From: Chrysomallon squamiferum
Lineage: Eukaryota; Mollusca; Gastropoda; Neomphalida; Peltospiridae
Length of the DNA stretch: 32,500 nucleotides
Direction of reading: 5' to 3'
Assembly (NCBI GenBank): GCA_012295275.1
Contig: CM022671.1
Span: 390,001 to 422,500 of the forward strand
Made by a program: the position numbers and the translations under genes. The notes below the pieces were generated by a model. It did no database searches, was not told the origin of the DNA, and saw nothing but the letters and a program-made list of their open reading frames with translations. Positions 12,181 to 23,187 of this stretch are shown piece by piece (positions within the stretch are counted from its first letter, which is position 1; each line of letters opens with the position of its first letter).

Positions 12181-13554
12181 AAAAAAATAAAGTAATAAAG
12201 ATATAAAGAAACAATAACACAGAAATAAAACAAGAATAATAAGACATAAACACAGAATTCACAAGACATTTTCGGCTGTTGAATCTTTTTCCAGTAACTA
12301 TTCGTTGATTGAATAAACGACTTAAACAACAAAAAAACAATGTGGGTTTTTTTTAAACGTGTAAAATATACTCTCTAAGAGTAAGCTCTAAGCTTCTAAA
12401 CAAATTACGCCAATTAAGTCTGAGCGCCACCTAGTACACTTTGCTCTCATCTCAAGGGCAATTAGGTGGGGGGGCACGTAACAAGAACCCTTACGTGAAA
12501 TAAGAACTCTCGCTGTCTGAAAACTACTGATAAAGTAGATGGTTTTTTTCCCTGAAGAACTTACAAATCGAAAACCAGGCATTTCCTAAGAATGAAAGAT
12601 TTGCTCGGTTTCTAGATAAGAAATAGTGAAACGTAGTTTGAAAGGTTTGGCTGCCTTCATTATTTATTATTTTTCCAAAAAATCATCATGGGTCATTTAT
12701 GTCTGCCACGTTATCCTGCTTAGGTTTGCCAGCCAATATAAAAATGAAGATACACAAGATCACGAAGTTGGAAAGCAAATTTAAAGACTACTGGCAGCTT
12801 AAAATGAAATAAAATAATAATAGTGGACTGATTTCTGAAAAGTTATAGTAATAATTAAATAGTTCAAAAATGAATTAGGAATAAAAAAATGTTTAAGATT
12901 TATATATATATTTGTTTTTAATTAGACTTAGTCTTTAGCTTTAGTTATAGTAGAAAAATGATAAATAAATATTAAAAAAAAATTCTGTATTTTAATATTT
13001 GCAAGTAAAACTAATTCTGTAAGGTGCAGTTATTGTGCAGATTTATAACATATGTTAAGTGATTAGGTTTTCGTTAGTTGGCTTTCTCAGTAAAAACAAA
13101 CCTTTGTGTCCTCCGTGTTATAATTCAGTACAGCAGCAGCAGAATAGAACAAAAATAAATTAAACTATTTGTAAATAAAATATAAATTATTATTTATTTT
13201 ATTATTATTATTTTTTTATTTTTTTATTTTTATTTTTATTAACTTTTTTTTTTACGAAAAGGAGGCTACAAAAATTGCTATGTATCTTTAGTTTGATTAT
13301 CTTTACATGCATTACGCCACAGTAGAACTGCTCCAAATGATTCTAAATTATGTGAACGCAACATTGAAAGAGTAAATATTTTCTTTAACGACGATGCAAC
13401 TTCGCTAATTCTTTTAGCAATGTTTACCGAAAAGCAGAAAGGAGAGGTTTATTTATAACAGGTTTCAGTGGCGTTTTCAGCTTTCAAGTTTCAAATACTT
13501 TTTAAATCTTGGGCTCCGCGTTAAATTTTATACAACGATAGAAGTATGATTATA
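12181..13554. other. AT-rich unique segment
   Basis: Contains A-rich (12180-12235) and T-rich (13195-13255) patches and a (TA)n near 12900. No gene, RNA or tandem array is recognised. Confidence 0.5.
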
Positions 13555-13615
13555 ACCATATACATATATGTATATATATATACACATATGTACTTATGTA
13601 TATATACATATACGT
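13555..13615. repeat. Self-complementary (TA/CATATG) tract
   Basis: TATATACATATATG-type words run in both orientations, giving many local inverted repeats (for example TATGTATATATACATA). The tract lies in the direction that would be downstream of the minus-strand tRNA-like relic at 13884-13955, so it might mark the tail region of a SINE, but I cannot show this. Confidence 0.7.
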
Positions 13616-13883
13616 CACTTTGAGTTCACACAGAGTTCTAACTGGATACTGCCGATCATATTAGGAATCCTTGATCACTTCTAGAACCTACAAGCATAGT
13701 AATCAACGAAAAATCAGCCAATGAAAATGAAGTAAGCCAATTAAAGAGGCTAACTTTAATGTGCCAACACAAAGCATTGTTAAGAAAGAGACCAATTCAG
13801 CCATGGAAATAGAAAAGTAGTATAGGTTAGCTTTTGATAAACTGACCGAGAACTATTGGTTTTATATATAGTCATAATTGTAA

Positions 13884-13955
13884 TAGCAGCCAGATGAATT
13901 GAACCTGTAGCCTATCGCTTGTATAGCCAATGTTCTATTATAGAGCTAACGGCGG
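13884..13955 (-). pseudogene. Degenerate tRNA-like sequence, possible SINE head
   Basis: Reading the minus strand, an A-box-like TAGCTCTATAATAGAACA (13948 to 13931) is followed at normal tRNA spacing by a B-box-like GGTTCAATTC (13905 to 13896). The D-arm GCTC/GAAC has one mismatch and the anticodon arm is about 4 of 5 paired. The T stem and acceptor stem are poorly paired, so a functional tRNA is unlikely. A tRNA pseudogene or the RNA polymerase III promoter of an old tRNA-derived SINE fits best. I could not recognise a SINE body or a poly(A)/repeat tail. Confidence 0.45.
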
Positions 13956-14177
13956 TTCAGTTTCACAAAGTGGTGTAATCTTACACTGTAAATTCTTTAA
14001 TCTTTTCTCTGCTACTTTTATCGTTCGCACTTAATCGCCGATAAAAGCAGCTGATACGGGATTACAGCGGCAAATCACGTCAGACGTGTTTAATTGAAAA
14101 ACTTCAAGATCTGAGCAAAACATTCTCAAAACGTTCACTGACTTCAGAAGGTATGTATCAAAACGGTCCAATATCGG

Positions 14178-14310
14178 GCTGCCATCTTGAATAATGGGAC
14201 ATCTGAACATGCTGACATGTGCGCATGCCTGTTGACTTCAAATCATGCGTGCGTGTGCTGTTTTTTTCTTTTCTGGCCAATGAGAAGCCACACAAGAGTG
14301 TTCTACCAAT
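14178..14310 (-). promoter_or_regulatory. Candidate TATA-less promoter motif cluster
   Basis: Read on the minus strand from 14310: two CCAAT boxes in inverted orientation (14306-14310 and 14277-14281), an NRF1-like TGCGCATGCC (14220-14229) and a consensus YY1 site AAGATGGCAGC (14188 to 14178). This order and spacing resembles TATA-less housekeeping promoters in animals. No downstream coding exon is recognised: the ATG inside the YY1 site opens a frame of only 13 codons. The call rests on motifs alone. Confidence 0.2.
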
Positions 14311-14769
14311 AGGGCTTGTCTGCAGATTTAACCATCTGTGTGTTCTGAATTAACTTGATATTTGGCAGCCTGTTCATTTATACATTAAGCTTTTTTATTT
14401 CAAGAGTCACAGAGTAAACCTGTAATGGCTTTCCAGATACTCTCCATTTATGTAACCAAATTTGCTACTGATGTACTTATTTTTAGCGACACTGAAGTTT
14501 ATCATCAGTTTTCGTCTCTATGAAATCCTCCTGCTAATAGCCATCTTCCATCAAAATGCACTAAGTCGAGTCTGATAACGATAGGCCACTGACTCGACGT
14601 TTCAGTCTTATGCAGTTTTCTGTAATGTATTACCATAAGATATCAGGTATCTCGAAGTTCCTGTATACTCTACGGTAGCATCCTAAATCTAGCCTGCAGT
14701 CATAGTACATTACATACACACCCATAAACAGGTCCTCTGCGAGAAACTCTTAGCCAAAATTAGATAAGC

Positions 14770-15568
14770 ATCTCTAAACAACTGCTATACGATATTAGGT
14801 ACAAATCTCTAAACAACTGCTATAAGATATTATGTAAAAATCTCTAAACCATTGCTATAAGATATTATGTACAAATCTCTAAACCATTGCTATAAGATAT
14901 TATGTACAAATCTCTAAACCATTGCTATAAGATATTATGTACAAATCTCTAAACCATTGCTATAAGATATTATGTACAAATCTCTAAACCACTGCTATAA
15001 GATATTAGGTACAAATCTCTAAACCATTGCTGTAAGATATTAGGTACACATCTCTAAACCATTCGTATAAGATATTAGATACACATCTCTAAACTAGCAC
15101 ATTGTTTAAGGATATTAAGTGGTTCCGAAAACAAAAATGTTAGGTATTAAATGTCAAACCAGTGCTATAAAGATATTAGCTACAAATCTAAACCACTGCT
15201 TTAAGGATTATACGAAATCACTGTATAAAATATGTACAAATCAAAAGATTATGCCATTGATAAGATATTATAAAATCTCTAAACCATTGAGATATTATGT
15301 ACAAATCAAACCACTGCTGAGATATAACAAATCTAAACCATTGATAAGATATAAAATCTTGCTGAAAAGATATAACTCTAAACCATTCGAGATATTATAA
15401 CTCTAAACCATTCGTATAAGATATTATAACATCTCTAAACTGAGTTTATTATAACTCTACTGAGATATTATAACTCTGCTGAAATCTACTGAGATATTAT
15501 AACTCTGCTGAGATATTATAACTCTACTGAGATATTATAACTCTACTGAGATATTATAACTCTACTGA
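14770..15568. repeat. 35-bp minisatellite that shortens to 19-bp units
   Basis: Units begin ATCTCTAAACC and contain GATATTATG. Nine regular 35-bp copies occupy 14770-15084, and four consecutive ones (14840-14979) are identical. From 15085 the units become irregular with internal losses. Near 15460-15568 the array is regular again with 19-bp units, GATATTATAACTCTACTGA. The short unit is explained by two internal deletions in the long one. A 93-codon frame at 15119-15400 is a by-product. Confidence 0.92.
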
Positions 15569-16288
15569 CGTAGATCTGCAACGTTACTTAGGTCATATTT
15601 TCTGTACCAGGACGGTATAGCAACACACAGAACCCGAGAACTTCTGTTCAGTAATTCATATCATCGGTCAATGCTAAATTATTTTCCGACGTGGCAACAC
15701 TTTTCTGACAAGGCTGGCATATTGTATACAGTCTGAGAACATAACATGATCCGTTTCATCAGTGAGAGATGTAAATACCTTTTCGAAATGAAATAAATAC
15801 TAAAAAAACAATTCAAAACATTTTAATATTAAAGATAATTAGTCTTGCAGGTTTTTTCGTTTTTTTTTTTTTTTTTTTTTTGTTTTTTTTTGTATCCGGT
15901 GACATTTGAGAGGAAACCCGATGCTATCATGCATAGGTTGTCTTTATCGATTTGAGCAAGATATATTTTTTTAATGGCAGGAAGACACACACCTTAATCT
16001 TTTGTAAGTATAGAGGTGTAAAGGCTGGAATGGAAATTAATCCAGTGAGCGCTATAAAGGTTTGATCTATGAATCATCATGTTTTAGCTGTCCTATAACA
16101 GTTCTTCACTAATGCGTAAACCAATATTTTCATGTATTTTCGTGATATGCTTCCCTTTCCCTATCTCTGCCAATGAACCGTAAACATCTGACTTGTATTG
16201 GTTTACAGCATGGGAATGTTAAACGTATCACCAGTGATTTGGTACAACACAGTATTTCTTTCTAATTTAGAACATTAACTGTATCTGA
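15569..16288. other. Unique stretch with a poly-T run
   Basis: A T-rich run at 15852-15891, broken by a single G, could be the complement of an old poly(A) tail, but no retrotransposed body is recognised on either side. The rest is non-repetitive. Confidence 0.5.
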
Positions 16289-16392
16289 GAATAAATAACT
16301 GAATGAACTGAATGAATGAAATAAAGTAACAAACGAATGAGTGAATGAATAAAAAATGAAGTAACGAATGAAAAAGCCAATGAATGAATGAT
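16289..16392. repeat. Degenerate (GAAT)n tract
   Basis: GAAT/AATA tetranucleotides with many substitutions and AACT/AACG interruptions cover about 100 bases. Confidence 0.75.
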
Positions 16393-16938
16393 TCGTTCAG
16401 TCAGTGTTTGTTTAGCATTTCAGAAACTTAACACAGAAATAAAGAGGAAACACGCTGTCTCAATAGCTGACAATATTCACAAAACAAAGCATCTTCTCAT
16501 ATACAGAGGCTTTTTCAGCTGAATGGAGTCTGTCTGGAACGGGAAAGATCCCAAAGGTCATTACGAAGAGGGCTGAATCTATACCTTAGAAATAACATTT
16601 TACTTTTTCTCTCTACATGAATTCACAGAGAAATGTCTATAACCGAAGTAACTCTTGTTTTCACTTCTTGTACAGTCTCGAGTCCGGCAAACAGTTACAC
16701 GTGTTGGTTTAAAACTGTCTGTTTATTTACGTCAGAAACGTAATCCGTCCTGTGTGCGGCTCTCACAGCGTTACCACTCAGAAAGTAACGTACGTGAAAC
16801 AGTAACGTACACAGCTAGGAAAACACTGAAATTTCTCTGTTCTCAGCGATGAAAAGTAACGATATCAAATGTAAAATAGTTACTGTTTTGACGGAGTTTA
16901 TTTATTTTATGTCATTTTGTGTCATTAATGTATTCTCT
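16393..16938. other. Unique stretch
   Basis: A ten-base direct repeat AGTAACGTAC occurs at 16784-16793 and 16801-16810. The plus-strand frame at 16655-16852 encodes an Arg/Val/Ser-rich peptide with no recognised family. Confidence 0.45.
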
Positions 16939-16940
16939 GT

Positions 16941-16983
<43 letters not shown>

Positions 16984-16985
16984 TT
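16939..16985. repeat. (TTTA)n microsatellite
   Basis: About 47 bases of pure TTTA units, followed by GTTT units to about 17000. Confidence 0.95.
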
Positions 16986-17374
16986 GGTTTGTTTGTTTTA
17001 TTCAGTCAGTCTTTCTTTTCATTTTCTTGTTTTCTTTTTCTTTTTTAACTGAATAAACTGAGAATATATGAATAATTTAGAACCAGCACGGTCTATTTCA
17101 CAGAGACAGATTTGAATACAGACATCAGAGAGACAGAAAACTATATTCATGAACGTATGTACACTACAGACATACAGCCGAACAGACAGCAATATTTTAA
17201 CAATACAGACATAGAGACAAGCATGTAACACTATTCATGTTTGAACAATGCAGATAAAACTGATAATACTACTGGTCCTGCAGGCACGATAAACAGTGGT
17301 AAAATATCATGACTAGATACATTTTATATTTTCCATCATTGACCAACTATATTTACTTCCATAAATTATATATA

Positions 17375-17378
<4 letters not shown>
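16986..17378. other. Unique stretch with scattered ACAGACA words
   Basis: ACAGACA/CAGACA words recur at irregular intervals between about 17100 and 17225 without forming a regular tandem array. No gene is recognised. Confidence 0.45.
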
Positions 17379-17433
<55 letters not shown>

Positions 17434-17447
17434 TATATATATATATA
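17379..17447. repeat. (AC)25 followed by (AT)n
   Basis: Pure AC at 17379-17428 passes through ATGT into TATATATA ending near 17447, the same compound structure as at 3497-3550. Confidence 0.95.
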
Positions 17448-18469
<1,022 letters not shown>

Positions 18470-18592
18470 AGACACAGGGAGAGATAGGAGAGAGAGACAG
18501 ACAGGCAGACACAGACAGACAGACAGAAAGATAGGCAGGAGTCGAACAGACACGCAGACCAACAGATGAATAGTCAGACAGACAGACAGATA
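18470..18592. repeat. Degenerate (GACA)n tract
   Basis: GACA/CAGA tetranucleotides with AGATAGG and GGCAGG interruptions; the purest part is near 18500-18530 and 18575-18592. Confidence 0.85.
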
Positions 18593-19102
18593 ACAGTGTG
18601 AAAATAAATATTAAATAAACAAGCTGAAAAACCTTTGTTTCGAAAAACGTTTAGCCATAAGATAAAAAAAAAAAATCATTTTTTAATTACATTTTAATTT
18701 ATTTTATTTTGATTATTTAAATATATGTTGTTCTTGTGTTATTGTTTTTATATTCTGTTGGATCTTATTTATGTATTTGTTTTATTTATTATTTCTTTAC
18801 TTTCTTAGTTATTATTATTTTTCGAAACGTTTGTCTTTCTTTCTTTCTTTTTTTTTTTACTTTCTTTTTTTAATTGTGGTTGTTGGGTTGCTATTTGTGT
18901 GTGTGTCTGTGTGTGTTAACGGTTCGTGATTGAAGTTTTGCTTTTCTTTCAAACAAGAATGTTAACTAGTTAAATAACATTCTTCATATAACAACGCAAC
19001 TTTAGACATTTACAAAATGTGACGTTACGTTATTCTGAAATCGCTGAGAGAAAAACCCGCTGTGAAGTCACACACTCCCTGAAAGAAAAACAAACTCGAA
19101 GC
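18593..19102. other. AT-rich stretch with T-rich patches
   Basis: A run of A at 18664-18674 and T/TTTC-rich patches at 18830-18870 are present. Nothing else is recognisable. Confidence 0.5.
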
Positions 19103-19142
19103 GAATGAATGAATGAATGAATGGATGGATGGATGGATGGAT
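19103..19142. repeat. (GAAT)n to (GGAT)n microsatellite
   Basis: GAAT units change abruptly to GGAT units, consistent with one substitution being amplified by slippage. Confidence 0.9.
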
Positions 19143-19200
19143 TTTGCCTACCAGTTTCTTTCTGATCATGAATATGAAGAGGTAACTATCGAATATTCAA

Positions 19201-19319
19201 CTTTTTTGTTGTTGTTGTTATTATTATTATTATTATTATTGTTTGTTTGTTGTGCTGTTGTTGCTTTTTGTTTTGCTGTTGTTGTTTGTGTTGTTGTTGT
19301 TGTTTTTTTTTTTTTTTTT
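19201..19319. repeat. TTG/TTA trinucleotide tract with terminal poly-T
   Basis: TTG units, then ATT units (about 19219-19240), then imperfect TTG/TTTG units, ending in about 18 T. Leu/Val/Phe frames on the plus strand and Asn/Thr/Lys frames on the minus strand are artefacts. Confidence 0.9.
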
Positions 19320-19546
19320 GACTGTTTTGTAATTTTTACCTTTCTTTTTTCTTTTTTTCTTTTTTGGTGGTGGGGCGGGTATTTCTTTACTTTAAAAGAA
19401 AAATACATAAAAGGAGTATTTTTTCCCCGCATCTTTAACGTCAATGAAAATATCACTGAGTGTTTTTAACGTGTTGATCCACATTTTATTGTTTTTCGTA
19501 AACTGACTGCACAGGACATTTAAAAAGCACCTCGCCAGAAAATGTA

Positions 19547-19574
19547 ATAACACAGTTCTAATAACACAGTTCTA
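19547..19574. repeat. 14-bp tandem duplication
   Basis: ATAACACAGTTCTA occurs twice in direct succession (19547-19560, 19561-19574), followed by the first bases of a third copy. Confidence 0.9.
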
Positions 19575-19621
19575 ATAACCCCTGGTTTCAGCGGGAAGTA
19601 ACTCAGCTGGTGCTATGTGGA

Positions 19622-19656
19622 GGGTTGATCTCGTATCCTCTCGCTCTACATGAGCA
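19622..19656 (-). pseudogene. tRNA-like relic lacking the anticodon arm
   Basis: On the minus strand GCTCATGTAGAGC (19655 to 19643) forms a perfect 4-bp D-arm-like stem. It runs directly into GCGAGAGG and a B-box-like GAGATCAACCC (19632 to 19622). In ordinary tRNA-derived heads about 15-20 bases of anticodon arm separate GAGCG from GCGAGAGG. The missing segment may have been lost between short GCG repeats. It ends five bases before the minisatellite at 19661. Best read as a deleted SINE head or tRNA pseudogene. Confidence 0.3.
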
Positions 19657-19660
19657 GTCT

Positions 19661-20551
19661 GTCAAGTCTGGTTACTGGGTTATAACAACACTCTGGTTAC
19701 TGGGTTGTAACAACACTCTGGTTACTGGGTTGCTATGTGTCAAGTCAGTGTAACAACACTCTGGTTACTGGATTGTAACAACACTCTGGTTACTGGGTTG
19801 TAACAACACTCTGGTTACTGGGTTGCTATGTGTCAAGTCAGTGTAACAACACTCTGGTTACTGGGTTGTAACAACACTCTGGTTACTGGGTTGTAACAAC
19901 ACTCTGGTTACTGGGTTGTAACAACGCTCTGGTTACTGGATTGTAACAACGCTCTGGTTACTGGGTTGCTGTGTGTCAAGTCAGTGTAACAACACTCTGG
20001 TTACTGGGTTGTAACAACACTCTGGTTACTGGATTGTAACAACGCTCTGGTTACTGGATTGCTGTGTGTCAAGTCAGTGTAACAACACTCTGGTTACTGG
20101 GTTGTAACAACACTCTGGTTACTGGGTTGCTATGTGTCAAGTCAGTGTAACAACACTCTGGTTACTGGGTTGTAACAACACTCTGGTTACTGGGTTGTAA
20201 CAACACTCTGGTTACTGGGTTGTAACAACGCTCTGGTTACTGGATTGTAACAACGCTCTGGTTACTGGATTGCTGTGTGTCACGTCAGTGTAACAACACT
20301 CTGGTTACTGGGTTGTAACAACACTCTGGTTACTGGATTGTAACAACGCTCTGGTTACTGGATTGCTGTGTGTCAAGTCAGTGTAACAACACTCTGGTTA
20401 CTGGGTTGTAACAACACTCTGGTTACTGGGTTGCTGTGTGTCAAGTCAGTGTAACAACACTGGTTACTGGGTTGCTGTGTATCAAGTCAGTGTAACAACA
20501 CTGGTTACTGGCTTGTAACAACACACTGGTTACTGGGTTGCTGTGTGTCAA
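19661..20551. repeat. Higher-order minisatellite: 25-bp units with 18-bp spacers
   Basis: Twenty-eight units with core ACTCTGGTTACTGGG (25 bp; two late copies are 23 bp) are grouped by an 18-bp spacer with core GTCAAGTCAGTG. Units per group are 2, 3, 5, 3, 2, 5, 3, 2, 1, 2. The groups 5-3-2 occur twice in succession (19844-20147 and 20148-20451), each exactly 304 bp and differing at three positions by my alignment. Variant units (CACT to CGCT, GGG to GGA) occupy the same positions in both blocks. The array starts with a partial spacer at 19661 and ends with one at 20541-20551. Confidence 0.96.
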
Positions 20552-20720
20552 ACATGTTAGGTGACTCAGAGGGAAGAGTTGTCTTTCCCTCAACCTTCTA
20601 CCTGAAAACACTTAGTCAGCAGAGTAAGTGATGGAAGACGTCATTAATCAAAAATTTCTTCGGTGTGATTTGATCCCGTATTCCTCAGAATAGTGATTCA
20701 TTTTAACCGACAAAATAAAC
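20552..20720. other. Unique flank of the minisatellite
   Basis: No repeat or RNA element is recognised; the stretch is bounded on the right by an (AAAT)n microsatellite. Confidence 0.5.
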
Positions 20721-20731
20721 TAATAAATATA

Positions 20732-20762
<31 letters not shown>

Positions 20763-20765
20763 ATA
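20721..20765. repeat. (AAAT)n microsatellite
   Basis: AAAT units, pure from about 20730 to 20764, oriented opposite to most TTTA tracts in the window. Confidence 0.95.
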
Positions 20766-21362
20766 CAGTAAAAAGTTAAAAGAATTTTTTTTTATCTCTG
20801 ACATCGTTCACGTTTGTTCCTAAGGCAATTAAAATACCTTTTATAATTTACTAACATTTTCCATCTGTTTGCCAAAATGTTCACGAACGTAAAGAAAGAA
20901 AAAAAAAATGTGTAGTAATTTCTGTACCACGGCATGGCTGGAAAAACGCGCCAAAGTTGATTTGTAATGGTAATATGTAACTATGTCAACAAGTAGTTAG
21001 TTGTGAGGGAAACTGAATTTAATCTGCTGCTTGCCAAAACACACTGAGACGCGCACATTACTTTTGGCTCATACGTGGAAGAATTATGCCACGCAAGTCT
21101 GAAATTTAGTTACGTGAAACCGAAATCGTGCATCATCGTAAACGATGTTTTTGTAGACGTAGTCGTTTACACAAAGAAAACTAGGCATGCACCATAAAGA
21201 ACATTTGGCGTAACCAACGGAAGAATAAAAAGAAATTGGCAAGAAAAGAAGTTCATATTGGAGAACAGGGCCACAGGCTCTGTGGTTTAAAGTTGCTTTT
21301 TGGACGACTGTGTGTTGTAAAGTGGCAACATTATTTACTATTTTTAAGGATGACGTTATCAC
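20766..21362. other. Unique stretch
   Basis: A minus-strand frame of 92 codons (21084-21362) has a mixed composition but no domain I recognise. I treat it as a chance frame. Confidence 0.45.
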
Positions 21363-21385
21363 TTTTATTTATTTATTTATTTATT
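21363..21385. repeat. Short (TTTA)n
   Basis: Five to six TTTA units. Confidence 0.9.
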
Positions 21386-21486
21386 GCTGAAGATATGTAC
21401 AGAACGTTATAGTGAAAGTACGATGAAAATACCAAAACGAGTTATAACGATCGGTACCTGGATTTCATCCATCACTTTTCTTTTTT

Positions 21487-21489
<3 letters not shown>

Positions 21490-21572
<83 letters not shown>
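21490..21572. repeat. Pure (CT)n microsatellite, about 83 bp
   Basis: Uninterrupted CT run on the plus strand preceded by a T-rich segment and AGGT. It has the same motif and orientation as the tracts at 6828, 17877 and 30118. Confidence 0.97.
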
Positions 21573-21576
<4 letters not shown>

Positions 21577-22227
21577 AAATATAACATATAAATATAACTG
21601 TGTGTATCTCCCTTGCTTTTCTCTCTAACATTAACGAAATGTTTACTGTATGTGTAAGGCTTCAAACGACTGTTATATAACTGTTTAAAATGTCACTTGT
21701 AATAATAGTTGTTGTGTAAACAAATGGGTTAACAAACTTTTAGTGTGGGACTTTCAGAGGCTGAGCATAAATAGTTAATTTTACAGTCTGTAATATTTTC
21801 TACCTTCTGCACACGCACACGTACTTTCTTTCCTCTGGGGTATGGGTAGATGGGGGGAGAAAGAGAGAGAGGATGAGTAAAATAAATGAATGAAAGCGTG
21901 AGAAAATGAGTGAGAGAACATCAGACAGAAAAAAAAATGAGAGACAAAGAGAAGGAGATAGAGGAAAAGACCGATAGATAGAAAGAAAGAGACGGAGAGA
22001 AGAATCTTCTTCTTTGTAAACTGTTCCACGTGTGTTAAAGCACTACCTAATCTGACCGAGTTCTCATTTCAACATTCCAGTCTACAATCCTCTGTAACCG
22101 TTATCTACCATAGTAAATCTTCGCCTTCAATAGTTACTATAGTAAACTAGCTGATGTAAAAACAAAAATTAAAAATAATGTTTACTTAATAGCAATCTCT
22201 GGAAACAGAACCTATCCTTCCCCCGTC
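21573..22227. other. Unique stretch with a degenerate purine tract
   Basis: A GA/GAAA-rich imperfect tract covers about 21855-21995 on the plus strand; the Ser/Phe-rich minus-strand frame at 21781-22029 is its complement. The rest is unique. Confidence 0.55.
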
Positions 22228-22269
22228 AAATAAAAAAAAAAAAAAAAAAAAACAAACAAACAAACAAAC
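22228..22269. repeat. Poly-A run followed by (CAAA)n
   Basis: About 20 A pass into four to five CAAA units. Poly(A) followed by an A-rich repeat is typical of a retroposon tail, but no body is recognised upstream. Confidence 0.85.
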
Positions 22270-22842
22270 GGAAAAAAGATAATGGGAAAAAAGATATATC
22301 ACATCTTCAAAAATAACTAAAAATAAAAATCTAGAAACTGTTATAGATTCTTACTTAATTCAAAACATATGAATGAATATTTTTTAACAACTTAGCGTCT
22401 CTTAATAACAATCCTAAACCAAGAAATGTTTTATAGTCACCTTCAGAGTAAATATATGGTTTTTGAACTTGAGTACCAGTTGGAACTGGAAAAAGCCTAT
22501 TTTGTCGCTCGTACAGAGAATGACCTACCGCGCCTTTTCCATTCGACTTTTTCTTGTTCCTTTATTTGAGAGGTGAGCGTAATTCGTGTTGTCGAATTTT
22601 ATTAAACAAAATAATCTTAATTCGTATTCATCAACACAGCGTAATCGTGGGTGAAAAAGAAAAACGAAAATGTATTTTTTATTATACTAGGCTACGAGCC
22701 AAACTGTGTAACATTCCAAATATATATATAGTTAGCAATACTGACTGCAATTAAGAGAATATTTATATATATATTTATATTAAACTTTTTAATTTAGACT
22801 TTTGTTTATTTTTCTTCTTCTTCTATCTTTTAATGAATGTAT
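22270..22842. other. Unique AT-rich stretch
   Basis: A plus-strand frame (22554-22754) is not recognised. No repeat beyond short TA words near 22720 and 22765. Confidence 0.45.
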
Positions 22843-22863
22843 AAAAAAAAAAAAAAAAAAAAA
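22843..22863. repeat. Poly-A run
   Basis: Twenty-one consecutive A. Confidence 0.95.
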
Positions 22864-23100
22864 TCGTTTCCGCCTCTATGGTTATTTCTGAAAACAGGTG
22901 TGAAATGTGGCATCTCTAACAACATCAAACAGAAATAATTAATAAAATAAATATTTAAAAATTTACTTTTGAACTGCAGCACAACCGACGCCTATTAATG
23001 ATGATGATGATGATTAAACTAATCATATTAATATTATTTCATTTTGAATTTATTTATTTATCATTACTGTTGTTTCTTGTTCTTCATATAATTATTATTA

Positions 23101-23131
23101 TTTCTTCTTCTTCTTCTTCTTCTTCTTCTTC
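23101..23131. repeat. (TTC)n microsatellite
   Basis: About ten TTC units, preceded by ATT repeats. TTC runs are polypyrimidine and triplex-capable. Confidence 0.95.
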
Positions 23132-23187
23132 GTTGTCATCCAGCTGTTTCTCTTTGTTTACTCTTTAGTAGTTAAGGTTCATGTGAA

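Larger units (their letters stand above)
13616..14769. other. Unique segment containing a tRNA-like relic and promoter-like motifs
   Basis: About 1.1 kb with no long frame. The tRNA-like sequence (13884-13955) and the motif cluster (14178-14310) are annotated separately. A good splice-donor match on the plus strand, AAG followed by GTATGT, lies at 14148-14156, but no upstream exon is evident. Confidence 0.45.

Noticed and set aside
11705-12340. Minus-strand open frame of 211 codons, the longest in the window
   Set aside because: It is almost wholly Ser/Leu/Phe and comes from translating the complement of a GA tract; overlapping frames in other registers are equally open, which is a repeat artefact.
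12424-12437. CTCF-like sequence GCGCCACCTAGTAC, and another at 4008-4021
   Set aside because: Both match the usual 14-base consensus at 12 positions, but by my arithmetic several such two-mismatch hits are expected by chance in a window of this size.
15852-15891. Poly-T runs here and at 23437 and 26284 as tails of minus-strand retroposons
   Set aside because: No retroposon body, target-site duplication or coding remnant is recognisable beside any of them.
19661-20551. CRISPR-like repeat-spacer structure in the 25-bp/18-bp array
   Set aside because: The 18-bp spacers are all the same sequence and the 25-bp units are tandem without gaps, so this is a higher-order minisatellite.
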